A stretch of 64,000 nt of DNA from Chitinophaga chungangae (GTDB lineage Bacteria; Bacteroidota; Bacteroidia; Chitinophagales; Chitinophagaceae). The stretch is from positions 744,001 through 808,000 of the forward strand of contig NZ_JAGHKP010000004.1 of the NCBI RefSeq assembly GCF_017742215.1, given 5' to 3'. The notes under the pieces were generated by a model that saw only the letters and a list, made by a program, of their open reading frames with translations, searched no databases and was not told the DNA's origin. A program made the position numbers and the translations under genes. Below are positions 8,434 to 17,246 of the stretch, one piece after another (the stretch's first letter is position 1; every line of letters begins with the position of its first letter).

Positions 8434-10386
8434 ATGTCGAAAAGAGGGCTCTTTTTCCTGATATGCCTGTTGCTCCTGCTGCCCGCGGCCAGAACCGCCG
8501 CGCAGGATTCCGTATGGGTTTTCCGCAGCCTCGATTCCGTTCGCAAACTGGCGGATGATACCGCCAAGGTGAATGCCATCATGGCCCAATCCAAAAAATA
8601 TTTCCGTTATTTCGACCGCAAAAACCAGGAAAATCCTTTCCTCCAGGAAGCCATTTCCGTCAGCTCCCGCATTAAATACCACAAAGGCACCGCGGAGGCT
8701 TATAACGAAATGGGCACTTCCAAACGCAACAAAAGCCAGTACATCCTCGCCACCGAATACCACGAAAAAGCCCTGGCCGCCGCGGAAGACAGCCGCGACG
8801 ACCGCCTTATCGCCGTGTCGCTCAACAACATCGGCGTGGATTACCGCCGGCGCGACATGCTGGAGAAAGCCTTCGATTTCCATTTCCGCGCCCTCCGGCT
8901 GGCGGAAAAGATCAACGACGTGCGCAACATCACCATCGCCACCAACTCCATCGGCAACATCAATCTCAGCGATGGGAAATACGAAGACGCCATTCGCGAA
9001 TTCACCCGCAGCCTGCGCCTCGAGCAGGAAAGCGACAACGATCTCGGCGTGGCGATCAATCTCGGCAACCTCGGTTACGCGTATGAATACCTTGGCAAGC
9101 TGGACCTGGCGATCGATTATTATGAACGTTCGCTTGCCGTGAACCAGCGGCTGGGCAATTCCACCGGCATGTCTATCTGCTACACCTGCCTGGGCACCGC
9201 TTACCAGAAAAAGAAAAATTATACCCTGGCGATGGATTACCTCCAGAAAGCCCTCGAAGTGAACGACCGGGTGGACGATAAGGTGCATGTGGCCGAAAGT
9301 CATCTCAGCATCGGCCGGCTGCTCAACGAAGAAGGCAAACACGAAGACGCGCGCGTGCATATACAGCGGGCGCTCGACCTCGGGCATCAGTGGGGCTTCA
9401 AAAGCGTGCTGATGGAAGGGTATAAGGCCATGGCGGACAATTACAAAGGCGAAGGCGATTACGCCCGGTCGCTCGACAATACGAACCTCTCCCTTCAGTA
9501 TAAGGACAGCATCCTCGAAGAGCGCTCCAGCATCGAGTTTGCCCAGATGAAAGCCATGCACGAAGTGTATCAGAAAGACAACCAGATCAAGGAACTGCAG
9601 CGCGAGCAGGACCTCAGCCAGCTGCGCATCCGCCGCAACCTGGCCCTCGCCATTGCGCTGGCGGGTTTCCTGTTCATGCTGATCGTGGGCGGCTTCTTTT
9701 ACATCCGCCACCGCAACCTCCAGGCCAACCGGCAAACCCTGCAGCTGGAGCTGCGTTCGCTGCGCTCGCAGATGAACCCGCATTTCATTTTTAATTCCCT
9801 CAGCTCCATTCACCGCTACATCTGGAGCAACAACCAGGAAGAGGCCAGCGACTACCTCACGAAGTTCTCCAAGCTGATGCGCATGATACTCGACAACAGC
9901 CAGCATACCTTCATCCCGCTCAACAAAGAGCTGGATTCGCTGCGGCTGTATCTGGACCTGGAAACGCTGCGCTGCAACAACATTTTCGATTACCACATCG
10001 CCGTGGGTGAAAATATCAACGACGAAGAAGTGCTGATCCCGCCGATGATCATCCAACCTTATGTTGAAAACGCCATCTGGCACGGATTGGTGCACCGGCA
10101 GGAAAAAGGGCGGCTGGAAATATCCGTGTCGCTCACGGGAAGGGTGCTGGCGGTAACGGTGACAGACAACGGCATCGGCCGGAAAATGGCGATGGAGATC
10201 AAGGCGAAGAAAGACCGCACCCACAATTCCATGGGCATGAAAGTGACGGAGGGCCGTATTGCGCTGATCCGCAAGATCAACAACACCAAAGACGCCAACG
10301 TAGAGATACTCGACCTGCAGGACAATGGGGGGCAGGCTTCGGGCACGCAGGTGAAGATCGTATTGCCGGCGGAATTCCTGTTTTAG
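8434..10386 (+). CDS. LytS/YehU-type sensor histidine kinase with periplasmic TPR repeats
   Basis: The start at 8434 is chosen because it gives a clean signal peptide (MSKRGLFFLICLLLLLPAARTAAQ); upstream in-frame ATGs at 8359 and 8383 would bury it. 650 residues: signal, then about seven TPR units (e.g. AYNEMGTSKRNKSQYILATEY, INLGNLGYAYEYLGKLDLAID), a coiled segment, one membrane helix near 402-424 (LALAIALAGFLFMLIVGGFF), and a His_kinase domain with the phospho-acceptor at His450 (MNPHFIFNSLSSIHRYIW) followed by PPMIIQPYVENAIWHGL and a GHKL ATPase (TDNGIGR). The family autophosphorylates and passes phosphate to a LytTR regulator, here the next gene 35 bases downstream. The TPR sensor may read a periplasmic protein or peptide; the signal is unknown. 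Confidence 0.9.
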   Translation: MSKRGLFFLICLLLLLPAARTAAQDSVWVFRSLDSVRKLADDTAKVNAIMAQSKKYFRYFDRKNQENPFLQEAISVSSRIKYHKGTAEAYNEMGTSKRNKSQYILATEYHEKALAAAEDSRDDRLIAVSLNNIGVDYRRRDMLEKAFDFHFRALRLAEKINDVRNITIATNSIGNINLSDGKYEDAIREFTRSLRLEQESDNDLGVAINLGNLGYAYEYLGKLDLAIDYYERSLAVNQRLGNSTGMSICYTCLGTAYQKKKNYTLAMDYLQKALEVNDRVDDKVHVAESHLSIGRLLNEEGKHEDARVHIQRALDLGHQWGFKSVLMEGYKAMADNYKGEGDYARSLDNTNLSLQYKDSILEERSSIEFAQMKAMHEVYQKDNQIKELQREQDLSQLRIRRNLALAIALAGFLFMLIVGGFFYIRHRNLQANRQTLQLELRSLRSQMNPHFIFNSLSSIHRYIWSNNQEEASDYLTKFSKLMRMILDNSQHTFIPLNKELDSLRLYLDLETLRCNNIFDYHIAVGENINDEEVLIPPMIIQPYVENAIWHGLVHRQEKGRLEISVSLTGRVLAVTVTDNGIGRKMAMEIKAKKDRTHNSMGMKVTEGRIALIRKINNTKDANVEILDLQDNGGQASGTQVKIVLPAEFLF

Positions 10387-10421
10387 ATTCAACCATTGCA
10401 GAGAAATATAAAAAACATTAC

Positions 10422-11183
10422 ATGAGTGACATCAAAGCCATTATCGTTGACGACGAGCAGCATTGTATCGACGCCCTACGCGCGATGCTGCAAAAAAAAT
10501 GTCCTGAAGTGAGCATTCTTGCCGGGGTAAACAGCGTTAAGGAAGCGAGGCAACTGATCGACGAGCTGCAGCCCGACCTCGTTTTCCTCGACGTGGAAAT
10601 GCCACATCAGAACGGGTTCGAATTGCTCAAACAATACGACAGGATCTCGTTCGATGTGATATTCACCACCGCTTACGAACAGTACGCGCTGAAAGCGATC
10701 AAATTCAACGCGCTCGACTACCTGCTCAAACCTTTCAGCGTGCAGGAGCTCCAGGAAGCGCTGCGCAAATTCCAGGAAAGGCGTTCGCAGAAGCAGGACA
10801 CGGCCATCGCGCCGCTGGAGGTTTTTTTGCAGAACATGAAAACTTTACAGCAGACGAACAAAAAGATCGCGCTGCCGACCATCAACGGCCTGGTGTTCAT
10901 GCCCGTGCAGAACATCGTGCGCTGCGAATCCACCGGCAATTACACCAAGATATTTTTCACGGACAAAAAGCAGCTGCTGGTATCCAAGCCGCTGAAGGAA
11001 TTTGAGGAGCTGCTCACGGATGTGGATTTTTTCCGGGTGCATAACTCGCACCTGATCAATCTCCAGCAGATGGAATCGTACCTCCAGGGCGAGGGCGGCT
11101 TTGCCCTGATGAGCGACGGCACGCAGGTAGAAGTGTCACGCCGGCGTAAAGCGGAATTCCTGAAAAAGGCGATGCATTTCTGA
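10422..11183 (+). CDS. LytTR-family response regulator
   Basis: 253 residues. The receiver domain (residues 4-125) has acidic pocket VDDE, phospho-acceptor Asp57 in LVFLDVEMP, the T of FTTAYE and the K of LLKPF. The LytTR DNA-binding domain (about 150-250) shows NYTKIFFTDKKQLLVSKPLKEFEELL and FFRVHNSHLINLQQM. It is the cognate partner of the upstream histidine kinase. Its target genes cannot be told from the window. Confidence 0.93.
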   Translation: MSDIKAIIVDDEQHCIDALRAMLQKKCPEVSILAGVNSVKEARQLIDELQPDLVFLDVEMPHQNGFELLKQYDRISFDVIFTTAYEQYALKAIKFNALDYLLKPFSVQELQEALRKFQERRSQKQDTAIAPLEVFLQNMKTLQQTNKKIALPTINGLVFMPVQNIVRCESTGNYTKIFFTDKKQLLVSKPLKEFEELLTDVDFFRVHNSHLINLQQMESYLQGEGGFALMSDGTQVEVSRRRKAEFLKKAMHF

Positions 11184-11260
11184 ATGCCGTAATTCCGTAT
11201 CCGATTTTATGCTCATTCTTGCCAGTTATCGCCGATACGATACCGGATATTAAATACCGG

Positions 11261-11291
11261 TTGCACACTGCTGATGTGCGTATTACTTTTG
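11261..11291 (+). promoter_or_regulatory. promoter of small RNA candidate
   Basis: TTG (11261-11263), 20 bases, then TACTTTTG (11284-11291), matching the Bacteroidota -33/-7 pattern. It points to a short transcript that ends at a strong terminator about 105 bases on. Confidence 0.6.
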
Positions 11292-11297
11292 TATCAC

Positions 11298-11405
11298 ACA
11301 AAAAGAAAGTCGATTGTTTGTTATAAGAATTAAGAATTTTCTCTGCATTACTAGCGTTTGATTAGCCCCAAAGGAAAAAGGCACCTTCTGGTGTCTTTTT
11401 TGTTT
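11298..11405 (+). ncRNA. candidate small RNA, about 105 nt
   Basis: The segment lies between a consensus promoter (11261-11291) and a strong terminator (11376-11405) in a 375-base gap. It is AT-rich in its 5' half and contains AGCCCCAAAGGAAAAAGG before the terminator stem. A 15-codon TTG frame (11314-11361) exists inside but has no independent support. Its family is not recognised. It could be a trans-acting small RNA, a short peptide mRNA, or the leader of something terminated early. Confidence 0.45.
11376..11405 (+). terminator. strong bidirectional terminator
   Basis: Stem AAAAGGCACC/GGTGTCTTTT (one G-U pair) around a TTCT loop, followed by TTTTTTGTTTT. On the minus strand the same stem is followed by TTTTTCC, so it can also stop transcripts coming from ispH, whose stop is about 150 bases away. 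Confidence 0.85.
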
Positions 11406-11558
11406 TGCCTAAGCCTGAAGCGGGTTTTAGGGTATGTGGCATATCCGCGAAACCATCCGCTGTCATTTTTTGAAAAAACAAATCATCAGCCGGCGAAATA
11501 GTTTCCTCCTTCCGCCAATATGTTGGGGAAAAGAATTGGCGATTAAAAAGACGAATAA

Positions 11559-12788
11559 TCAGTTGGTAAACCTGGCTGCCGTTTCTTCCACCTTTTCTTC
11601 CAACCCATAAAAAGACAGGAGTTTGCGGATCACGCCTTCCACGATCGCGTCGGGGCAGCTGGCGCCGCTGGTGAGCAGCAGGGTGACAGGCTCTTTTTCG
11701 GGCAGGAATTGAAAGCTGTGCAGTTCCTGGTGGTGATGGAAATCATAATGCAGCAGCTCGTTGCGGGACAGCAGTTTTTCTTCGCCGGATATAAAGTAAG
11801 TGGGGAGTTTTTCTTCGCAAAGCTCCACGAGATGCGAGGTGTTGGAGCTGTTGTACCCGCCCACCACGATGGCAAGGTCTGCCTCGGCCTCCAGCATGCC
11901 GGTTACGGCCGTCTGGTTGTCGTTGGTGGCATAGCAGAGCGTATCGCGGGTGTCTGCAAAACGTTCGGAGATGCGGTCTTCCGCCAGCCCGTATTTCTGC
12001 TGGATGGACTGTTTCACATAATCCGCGATGGCCTGGGTTTCAGACGCCAGCATGGTGGTTTGGTTCACCACGCCTACCCTTTGCAGGTGTTTGTTCACAT
12101 CGAACCCTTCGGAATATTGGCCTTTAAATTCTTCGTAAAAGTTTTCCGCCGGGGCTTCGCCGAGAATGTAAGCGGCCAGGCGGTGCGTTTGCTCCATGTC
12201 TTTCACCACCACGGTGGGCGTATGCGAGCGGCTGTGCGAGAAGGTGGCCCGGGTTTCTTCGTGTTTGGGCTTGCCGTGCACGATCACGGTGTATTCTTTC
12301 GCGCCGATCTGTTCCGCCTTGTTCCACACCCTTTCCACGAATGGGCAGGTGGTGTTGTATTGCAGCGGGACAATGCCCAGCGATTGCAGCCTGGATTCTA
12401 TTTCAAGGGTGGTGCCGAACGCGGGGATGATCACGATATCGTCCGGCCGGAGGTCTTCCCAGGGAATGAGTTGTCTGCCCGAGGTATCCATCAGGAAACG
12501 TACCCCGCGGGAAAGCAGGTCGTTGTTCACCTGCGGGTTATGGATCATTTCGCTGAGCAGGAAAATGCGTTTGCCTTCGTTTTCCTCCACGGTCCTGAAC
12601 GCGATCTCGATAGCGTTCTCGACGCCGTAACAAAACCCGAAATGCCGGGCCAGTAAAATGCGGAGCGGGCCGAAATCGAGCAGGGTGGGACTGAAGTCTT
12701 TCTTCATGCGGTCCTGCTGTTTGCGCTGTTGTTTGATGGCGGAGATCAGCGGGCTGCGGTATATGACGGGTACGTTGAATGTTTTCAT
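11559..12788 (-). CDS. ispH: 4-hydroxy-3-methylbut-2-enyl diphosphate reductase
   Basis: 409 residues, a long-form IspH (E. coli has ~316). The three cysteines that hold the iron-sulfur cluster are visible: Cys53 in HFGFCYGVENA, Cys148 in NTTCPFVERVW, Cys285 in DTLCYATNDNQ. HGKPKHEE and VVGGYNSSNTSHL are also typical. The enzyme makes IPP and DMAPP in the last step of the MEP isoprenoid pathway. The extra length is in the N-terminal ~40 residues and in central insertions, as in plant/cyanobacterial-type proteins. A -7 box (12817-12824, minus) sits upstream of the ATG at 12788. Confidence 0.95.
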   Translation of the reverse strand: MKTFNVPVIYRSPLISAIKQQRKQQDRMKKDFSPTLLDFGPLRILLARHFGFCYGVENAIEIAFRTVEENEGKRIFLLSEMIHNPQVNNDLLSRGVRFLMDTSGRQLIPWEDLRPDDIVIIPAFGTTLEIESRLQSLGIVPLQYNTTCPFVERVWNKAEQIGAKEYTVIVHGKPKHEETRATFSHSRSHTPTVVVKDMEQTHRLAAYILGEAPAENFYEEFKGQYSEGFDVNKHLQRVGVVNQTTMLASETQAIADYVKQSIQQKYGLAEDRISERFADTRDTLCYATNDNQTAVTGMLEAEADLAIVVGGYNSSNTSHLVELCEEKLPTYFISGEEKLLSRNELLHYDFHHHQELHSFQFLPEKEPVTLLLTSGASCPDAIVEGVIRKLLSFYGLEEKVEETAARFTN

Positions 12789-12816
12789 GTTTCAGGCCGG
12801 ACTGTGTCCGGTAGGG

Positions 12817-12824
12817 CAAAATTA
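12817..12824 (-). promoter_or_regulatory. -7 box of ispH
   Basis: Minus-strand TAATTTTG followed by CC, 29 bases upstream of the ispH ATG. It fits TAnnTTTG; no clear -33 element was found. Confidence 0.5.
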
Positions 12825-12903
12825 CAAAATGTGGGGGTGAGGGAGTGAAATTTCTGATTCCCGCATTTTTAACTTATCTTGTAATGGCGTAAAAACCTAT
12901 ACG

Positions 12904-13404
12904 TTGAAAGCATCCAAAATCCTGACGACGGGCATCGTGTGCCTGTTCCTTGCAGTATCCGTCACCCGGGCGCAAAGCCCCCGGCATTTCCGGGATTCCC
13001 TCATCGCCAGGGCCGTAAAACAATTGATAGACAGCAGGCAGTTCATATTTTTCGTGCAGTCGGTAATGGCTCCCGGCGGGCAAAGCGTGCCTATGGCGGG
13101 GGAAAATTATACTTTCCGTATCCGGACGGACACGGTGCTGCTCAACCTGCCCTATGTGGGGCGCAGCCACCAGGCGGTAACGGATTACAACCAGGTGGGC
13201 TTCAACTTCAAAGCCGGCAACATCGATTACAAGATAAAAGAACGGAAAAGAGGGGGCTGGGACGTGACCATTCCCGTTCATAATTCTACCCAAGTAAGCC
13301 TGATCGTGCTGAATGTGCTGAAAAACGGTTCGGCCACGCTGCACCTTACACCGAGAAATAAACAGCCGATCTCCTACCAGGGGAATATCGCGGAAAAAGA
13401 ATAG
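12904..13404 (+). CDS. DUF4251 domain periplasmic/exported protein
   Basis: 166 residues from a TTG start at 12904, which gives a clean signal peptide (residues 1-23, FLAVSVTRAQ). A -7-like TATCTTG at 12875-12881 precedes it. The body, QFIFFVQSVMAPGGQSVPM..YTFRIRTDTVLLNLPYVGRS..VGFNFKAGNIDYKIKERKRGGWDVTIPV, matches the DUF4251 pattern (a two-layer beta fold of unknown function common in Bacteroidota). It is divergent from ispH with only 115 bases between. No operon partner. Function unknown. Confidence 0.8.
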   Translation: MKASKILTTGIVCLFLAVSVTRAQSPRHFRDSLIARAVKQLIDSRQFIFFVQSVMAPGGQSVPMAGENYTFRIRTDTVLLNLPYVGRSHQAVTDYNQVGFNFKAGNIDYKIKERKRGGWDVTIPVHNSTQVSLIVLNVLKNGSATLHLTPRNKQPISYQGNIAEKE

Positions 13405-14088
13405 GAGAATGCATGACCTTGTACAGACAAATCAGGTTTCATGCCGGAATAGTTTATCTTCATGCCGTCTTTTATTACGGGTATGGAGTACGCTTTATGT
13501 GGTTGCCGCAGTATCTTCCGGGATAAAATATTCCGAAGGCGGGGAATATCTCTCATTCTGTATTCTTCGCAGAGGATTTCGGCTCCAATGGCGACGATCT
13601 TTTCATAGCCCGCTAACGCTACCCAGGAGCGTTTTTCCACTGCGGCCCGCGCCGGAAATATCCGCGTTTGGAATGTAGTGTGACAAAGTAAAAAAAGGAA
13701 TGTTCTACAGGCCCTCTGGTGGTCCGGAAAAGTGGGAACTACGAAAAAAAGGAACATTATCACCAGGCCGGCCCTGAAATGCCGCCCTGTCGCAGATCTT
13801 GAGGATCTGCCCCGACAATAGGATTTTACGTTTACTGATAAACAATCTGATCAGGCCCCGGTTCTCCGGGGCTTAGCTTTTTCGAGAAATAAATGCAAAT
13901 GCAAATATTGAGAAGCATGATTGTCATGAGCATCATGCAAAACAAGGATATTATTCTTCGTTGTTAATAAAGGCCGATAACCCGCAAAAGCGATTTTACA
14001 TTGATGCTTTTTAGCGGCATTTAAACGAGCTTCTTCCCGAGAAGATGATTACCATAAAATTTTCTTTCCTTGTAAATCGTTATCAACT
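13405..14088. other. gene-poor interval, possible decayed coding sequence and a terminator
   Basis: No convincing gene. The minus strand holds an open frame in 13405-13763 whose C-terminal half (LRQPHKAYSIPVIKDGMKIN) looks protein-like but has no start, promoter or recognisable family. A dyad GCAGATC/GATCTGC (13792-13810) and a terminator (13855-13883) lie in the middle. 13884-14088 is AT-rich with no frame. Confidence 0.4.
13855..13883 (+). terminator. Rho-independent terminator
   Basis: Perfect 7-bp stem GCCCCGG-TTCT-CCGGGGC followed by TTAGCTTTTT. It lies 450 bases past the DUF4251 stop, so it either ends a long 3' tail or an unrecognised transcript in 13405-13855. Confidence 0.65.
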
Positions 14089-14982
14089 TTACTTTTCGTC
14101 GCTGTATTTGCGCAGCCAGGTTTTTTCTTCGGTGGTGAGGCTGTTGTACCCTTTTTCGTTGATCTTGTCCAGCAGCTGGTCGAGGCGGGAAGCGTGGCTG
14201 GGCTCGCCGTTTCGCACGACGCGCAGCGGGGATTTTTTGGGTTTGAACTTTTTCGCGGCGGGTTCGGTATTGCGGGAGAAACGGTTGCCGGCCCAGTCGA
14301 AGAAATCGGAGATCGGGGCTACGAGGTCTCTGCCTGCCCTCAGCTGGCGAACGTAGAGATAACCGAAAGCGGCGCCTGCAAGATGGGCCACATGGCCGCC
14401 AAAGTTATTGTGCGGTAAAGACACGAGGTCGATGAACACCAGCGCGGCGGCCACCCATTTGATGCGCACGTTCATGATGAAAAACAGCTGTATCTCCAGG
14501 TTGGGCAGGATGGTTGCGCCGGCTACCACAAAACACATAACGGCCCCGGATGCGCCGATACCGGTGGAATCGATGCCTCTCAGGCTGGGGATCACGTTGT
14601 AGACCAGGAGAATGACAAGCGAGCATAAAAAGCCGCTCAGCAGGTAGAGGGGCACTACGCGTTTGTTGCCCAGTTCTGAACGGAACAGGTTGCCGAAGAA
14701 AAAGAAGATCAGCATGTTGCCCAGCAGGTGCCATACTCCCGCATGCGTAAATGCGGAAGTGATCACGCCCCAGGGTTTCCGCAGGAAAACGGAGGGCAGG
14801 CTGTGCATGGCGAGGTTATCGTAGAGGAAGGCCGCGGGTGCGGTGGAGCCGGTAGCCTGGACGATAAATTGGGAGATAACGAACAGCAGAAAAACAGCAA
14901 TATTGATGATAATGAGGATAGTGACCGAGTTGCCTTGTTTCACCCAGTGTTTGAAGTCCGATTTGAGGGAAGTTCCGTTCAT
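14089..14982 (-). CDS. rhomboid family intramembrane serine protease
   Basis: 297 residues with six hydrophobic segments. Rhomboid motifs are present: HLLGNMLIFFFFGNLF (residues 85-100), nucleophile Ser145 in GIGASGAVM, and catalytic His200 in HVAHLAGAAFGYLY. The C-terminal ~45 residues (RLDQLLDKINEKGYNSLTTE..WLRKY) form the small helical cap (DUF6576-like) common in Bacteroidota rhomboids. The protein cleaves transmembrane helices within the inner membrane; substrates are unknown. It is monocistronic, divergent from rpsA. Confidence 0.93.
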   Translation of the reverse strand: MNGTSLKSDFKHWVKQGNSVTILIIINIAVFLLFVISQFIVQATGSTAPAAFLYDNLAMHSLPSVFLRKPWGVITSAFTHAGVWHLLGNMLIFFFFGNLFRSELGNKRVVPLYLLSGFLCSLVILLVYNVIPSLRGIDSTGIGASGAVMCFVVAGATILPNLEIQLFFIMNVRIKWVAAALVFIDLVSLPHNNFGGHVAHLAGAAFGYLYVRQLRAGRDLVAPISDFFDWAGNRFSRNTEPAAKKFKPKKSPLRVVRNGEPSHASRLDQLLDKINEKGYNSLTTEEKTWLRKYSDEK

Positions 14983-15115
14983 ACCGGAAAATTAAAGAAA
15001 AAATACTTGCCCGCCCGCATTCCTCGCAGAATTGCGCGGGAAGGCCGGCTTAGCGATTATCGTGAAAAAAATATGTAACTGCTTCGTTTACAGTATAGGA
15101 TGGGCTCAAATAAAC

Positions 15116-15146
15116 TTGCCGGGAAGGGATAATCTCCGTATCTTTG
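15116..15146 (+). promoter_or_regulatory. promoter of rpsA
   Basis: TTG (15116-15118), 20 bases, TATCTTTG (15139-15146) followed by C: an almost ideal Bacteroidota promoter. It overlaps the upstream in-frame TTG at 15144, so that codon cannot be the start. Confidence 0.8.
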
Positions 15147-15167
15147 CACTCCTTAAATCATTTTACA

Positions 15168-17066
15168 TTGGAAGAAAACAACATTACTAACGAACAAAAC
15201 GCTGAACAACAGGCTCCCGTAGCGGAAACCGCTACCGTAGAAACAGCGACAACAAATGCTCCTGTTGCCACCGCTCACGACGATTTCGACTGGAGCGTGG
15301 ACAAACGTAACGTATCTTCTTACTCCAAAGCCGAGAAAGAAAAGTACGACGCGACTTACGAAAGCACCTTTAAAGTGATCGAAGAGAACGGTCTGCTGAC
15401 GGGTACTGTGGTAGGTCTTACCAAAACCGACGTGGTGCTGAACATCGGCTTCAAATCCGACGGTCTGATCTCCCTCAACGAATTCCGCGACCTGCCCCAG
15501 CTGAAAGTTGGCGACGAAGTGGAAGTGCTGGTGGTAGAAAAAGAAGACCGCGACGGCAACCTGCACCTGAGCCGCAAACAGGCTCGTATGCAGCGTGCAT
15601 GGGAGCGCATCGTGGAAGTTTACAAAACCGGCGAAGTGGTTACTGGTACCGTTACCAGCAAAACCAAAGGCGGCCTGATCGTGGACGTGTACGGTATGGA
15701 AACGTTCCTGCCCGGCTCACAGATCGATGTTAAACCGGTTACCGATTACGACCAGTTCGTGGGCAAAACCATGGAGTTCAAAGTAGTGAAAGTGAACGAG
15801 GCTATCCGCAACGCCGTGGTATCTCACAAAGCGCTGATCGAAAGCGACATCGAACAACAACGCGTGGATATCATTTCCAAACTGGAGAAAGGCCAGGTAT
15901 TGGAAGGTACCATCAAAAACATCACCGACTTCGGTGCGTTCATCGACCTGGGCGGTCTGGACGGCCTGCTGTATATCACCGATATCAGCTGGGGCCGCAT
16001 CTCTCACCCGAGCGAAGTACTCCAGATGGACCAGAAGATCAACGTGGTGGTGCTGGACTTCGACGACGAGAAGAAACGCATCAGCCTCGGTTACAAGCAA
16101 CTGACCCCGCACCCGTGGGATACTTTGCCTGCAACCATCACCGAAGGCGCCAAAGTAAAAGGCAAAGTGGTGAATATCGAAGATTACGGCGCATTCCTGG
16201 AAATTCTGCCTGGTGTAGAAGGCCTGGTGCACGTATCCGAGATCTCATGGGCTTCCACCCCGATCAACGCCAAAGAGTTCTTCAAACTGGGCGAAGAGTA
16301 CGAAGCAGTGGTGGTTACCCTGAGCAAAGACGAGCGTAAAATGAGCCTGTCTATCAAACAACTCACCGAAGATCCCTGGTCTACCATCGAAACCAAATTC
16401 CCGCTGGACAGCCGTCACAAAGGCATCGTGAAAAACATCACTCCTTATGGCGTATTCGTTGAGCTGGAAACCGGCATCGGCGGCATGATCCACATCTCCG
16501 ACCTGAGCTGGATCAAACGTTTCAATCACCCGAGCGAGTACACGAAAGTGGGCAACGAGATCGAAGTAGTGATCCTGGGCATTGATAAAGACAACCGCAA
16601 ACTGAGCCTCGGCCACAAACAGATCGAAGAAGATCCCTGGAACACTTTCGAAACTATCTTCCCGATTGGTTCTATCCATGAAGGCACCGTAGTGAAGAAA
16701 GACGACAAAGGCGCTACCGTTCAGCTGCAATACGGCCTGGAAGCATACGCTCCCGCCCGTCACCTGCGCACTGAAGACGAGAAACCGATCGCTGTTGAAG
16801 ATGTGAAAGAATTCATGATCATTGAATTTGACCGCAACGAAAAACGCATCCTGGTATCCCACACCAAAGTTTGGGAACAAGTGAAAGCCGACGAGAAAGA
16901 CGCTGTGAAGAAAGAACAACGCGCTGAAGCTGAAAAGACCCGCAAAACGGTGAAAAACATCCAGTCTAAGGTAGAAAAAGCAACCCTGGGCGACCTGGGC
17001 GCGCTGGCCGAACTGAGAGAAAAGCTGAAACAGTCCGAAGGCGGTGAAGAAAAGAAAGGTGAATAA
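15168..17066 (+). CDS. rpsA: 30S ribosomal protein S1
   Basis: 632 residues from a TTG at 15168 (L/M-EENNITNEQ). An upstream in-frame TTG at 15144 lies inside the -7 box and is rejected. After an acidic, low-complexity N-terminus there are six S1 (OB-fold) domains, e.g. GTVVGLTKTDVVLNIGFKSD, GTIKNITDFGAFIDLGGLDG, GKVVNIEDYGAFLEILPGVE and GIVKNITPYGVFVELETGIG, each ending in the KRISLGYKQ-type phrase. The Lys/Glu-rich C-terminal tail is usual for Bacteroidota. S1 binds mRNA on the small subunit and helps initiation, which matters in a phylum with weak Shine-Dalgarno use. A strong terminator follows. Confidence 0.95.
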   Translation: MEENNITNEQNAEQQAPVAETATVETATTNAPVATAHDDFDWSVDKRNVSSYSKAEKEKYDATYESTFKVIEENGLLTGTVVGLTKTDVVLNIGFKSDGLISLNEFRDLPQLKVGDEVEVLVVEKEDRDGNLHLSRKQARMQRAWERIVEVYKTGEVVTGTVTSKTKGGLIVDVYGMETFLPGSQIDVKPVTDYDQFVGKTMEFKVVKVNEAIRNAVVSHKALIESDIEQQRVDIISKLEKGQVLEGTIKNITDFGAFIDLGGLDGLLYITDISWGRISHPSEVLQMDQKINVVVLDFDDEKKRISLGYKQLTPHPWDTLPATITEGAKVKGKVVNIEDYGAFLEILPGVEGLVHVSEISWASTPINAKEFFKLGEEYEAVVVTLSKDERKMSLSIKQLTEDPWSTIETKFPLDSRHKGIVKNITPYGVFVELETGIGGMIHISDLSWIKRFNHPSEYTKVGNEIEVVILGIDKDNRKLSLGHKQIEEDPWNTFETIFPIGSIHEGTVVKKDDKGATVQLQYGLEAYAPARHLRTEDEKPIAVEDVKEFMIIEFDRNEKRILVSHTKVWEQVKADEKDAVKKEQRAEAEKTRKTVKNIQSKVEKATLGDLGALAELREKLKQSEGGEEKKGE

Positions 17067-17094
17067 TTGACGACGGATTCGTTTTAAAAATAAA

Positions 17095-17127
17095 AGTCCC
17101 CCGGTGAAAGCCGGGGGATTTTTTTTT
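17095..17127 (+). terminator. terminator of rpsA
   Basis: Stem TCCCCCGG/CCGGGGGA with a GAAA-type loop, followed by ten T residues, 30 bases after the rpsA stop. Confidence 0.95.
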
Positions 17128-17246
17128 ATGGGAAATAATGGGCATGAGTTAACCCTTTTTTAGTAATCAGGTATCTAATATCATATGTAACAGCATAAAA
17201 GAAGCATTATTGGCCTTTTACCAACAAGATTTGAAGTGTTGAAGAA

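Noticed and set aside
8422..10392. 656-residue open frame on the minus strand across the histidine kinase
   Set aside because: It is a GC-driven shadow of the kinase gene: no family motif, and the plus-strand protein has all TPR and kinase motifs.
13409..13678. 89-residue plus-strand frame after the DUF4251 gene
   Set aside because: No motif, unusual composition (many Ser/Arg/Leu), and an equally long frame lies on the other strand.
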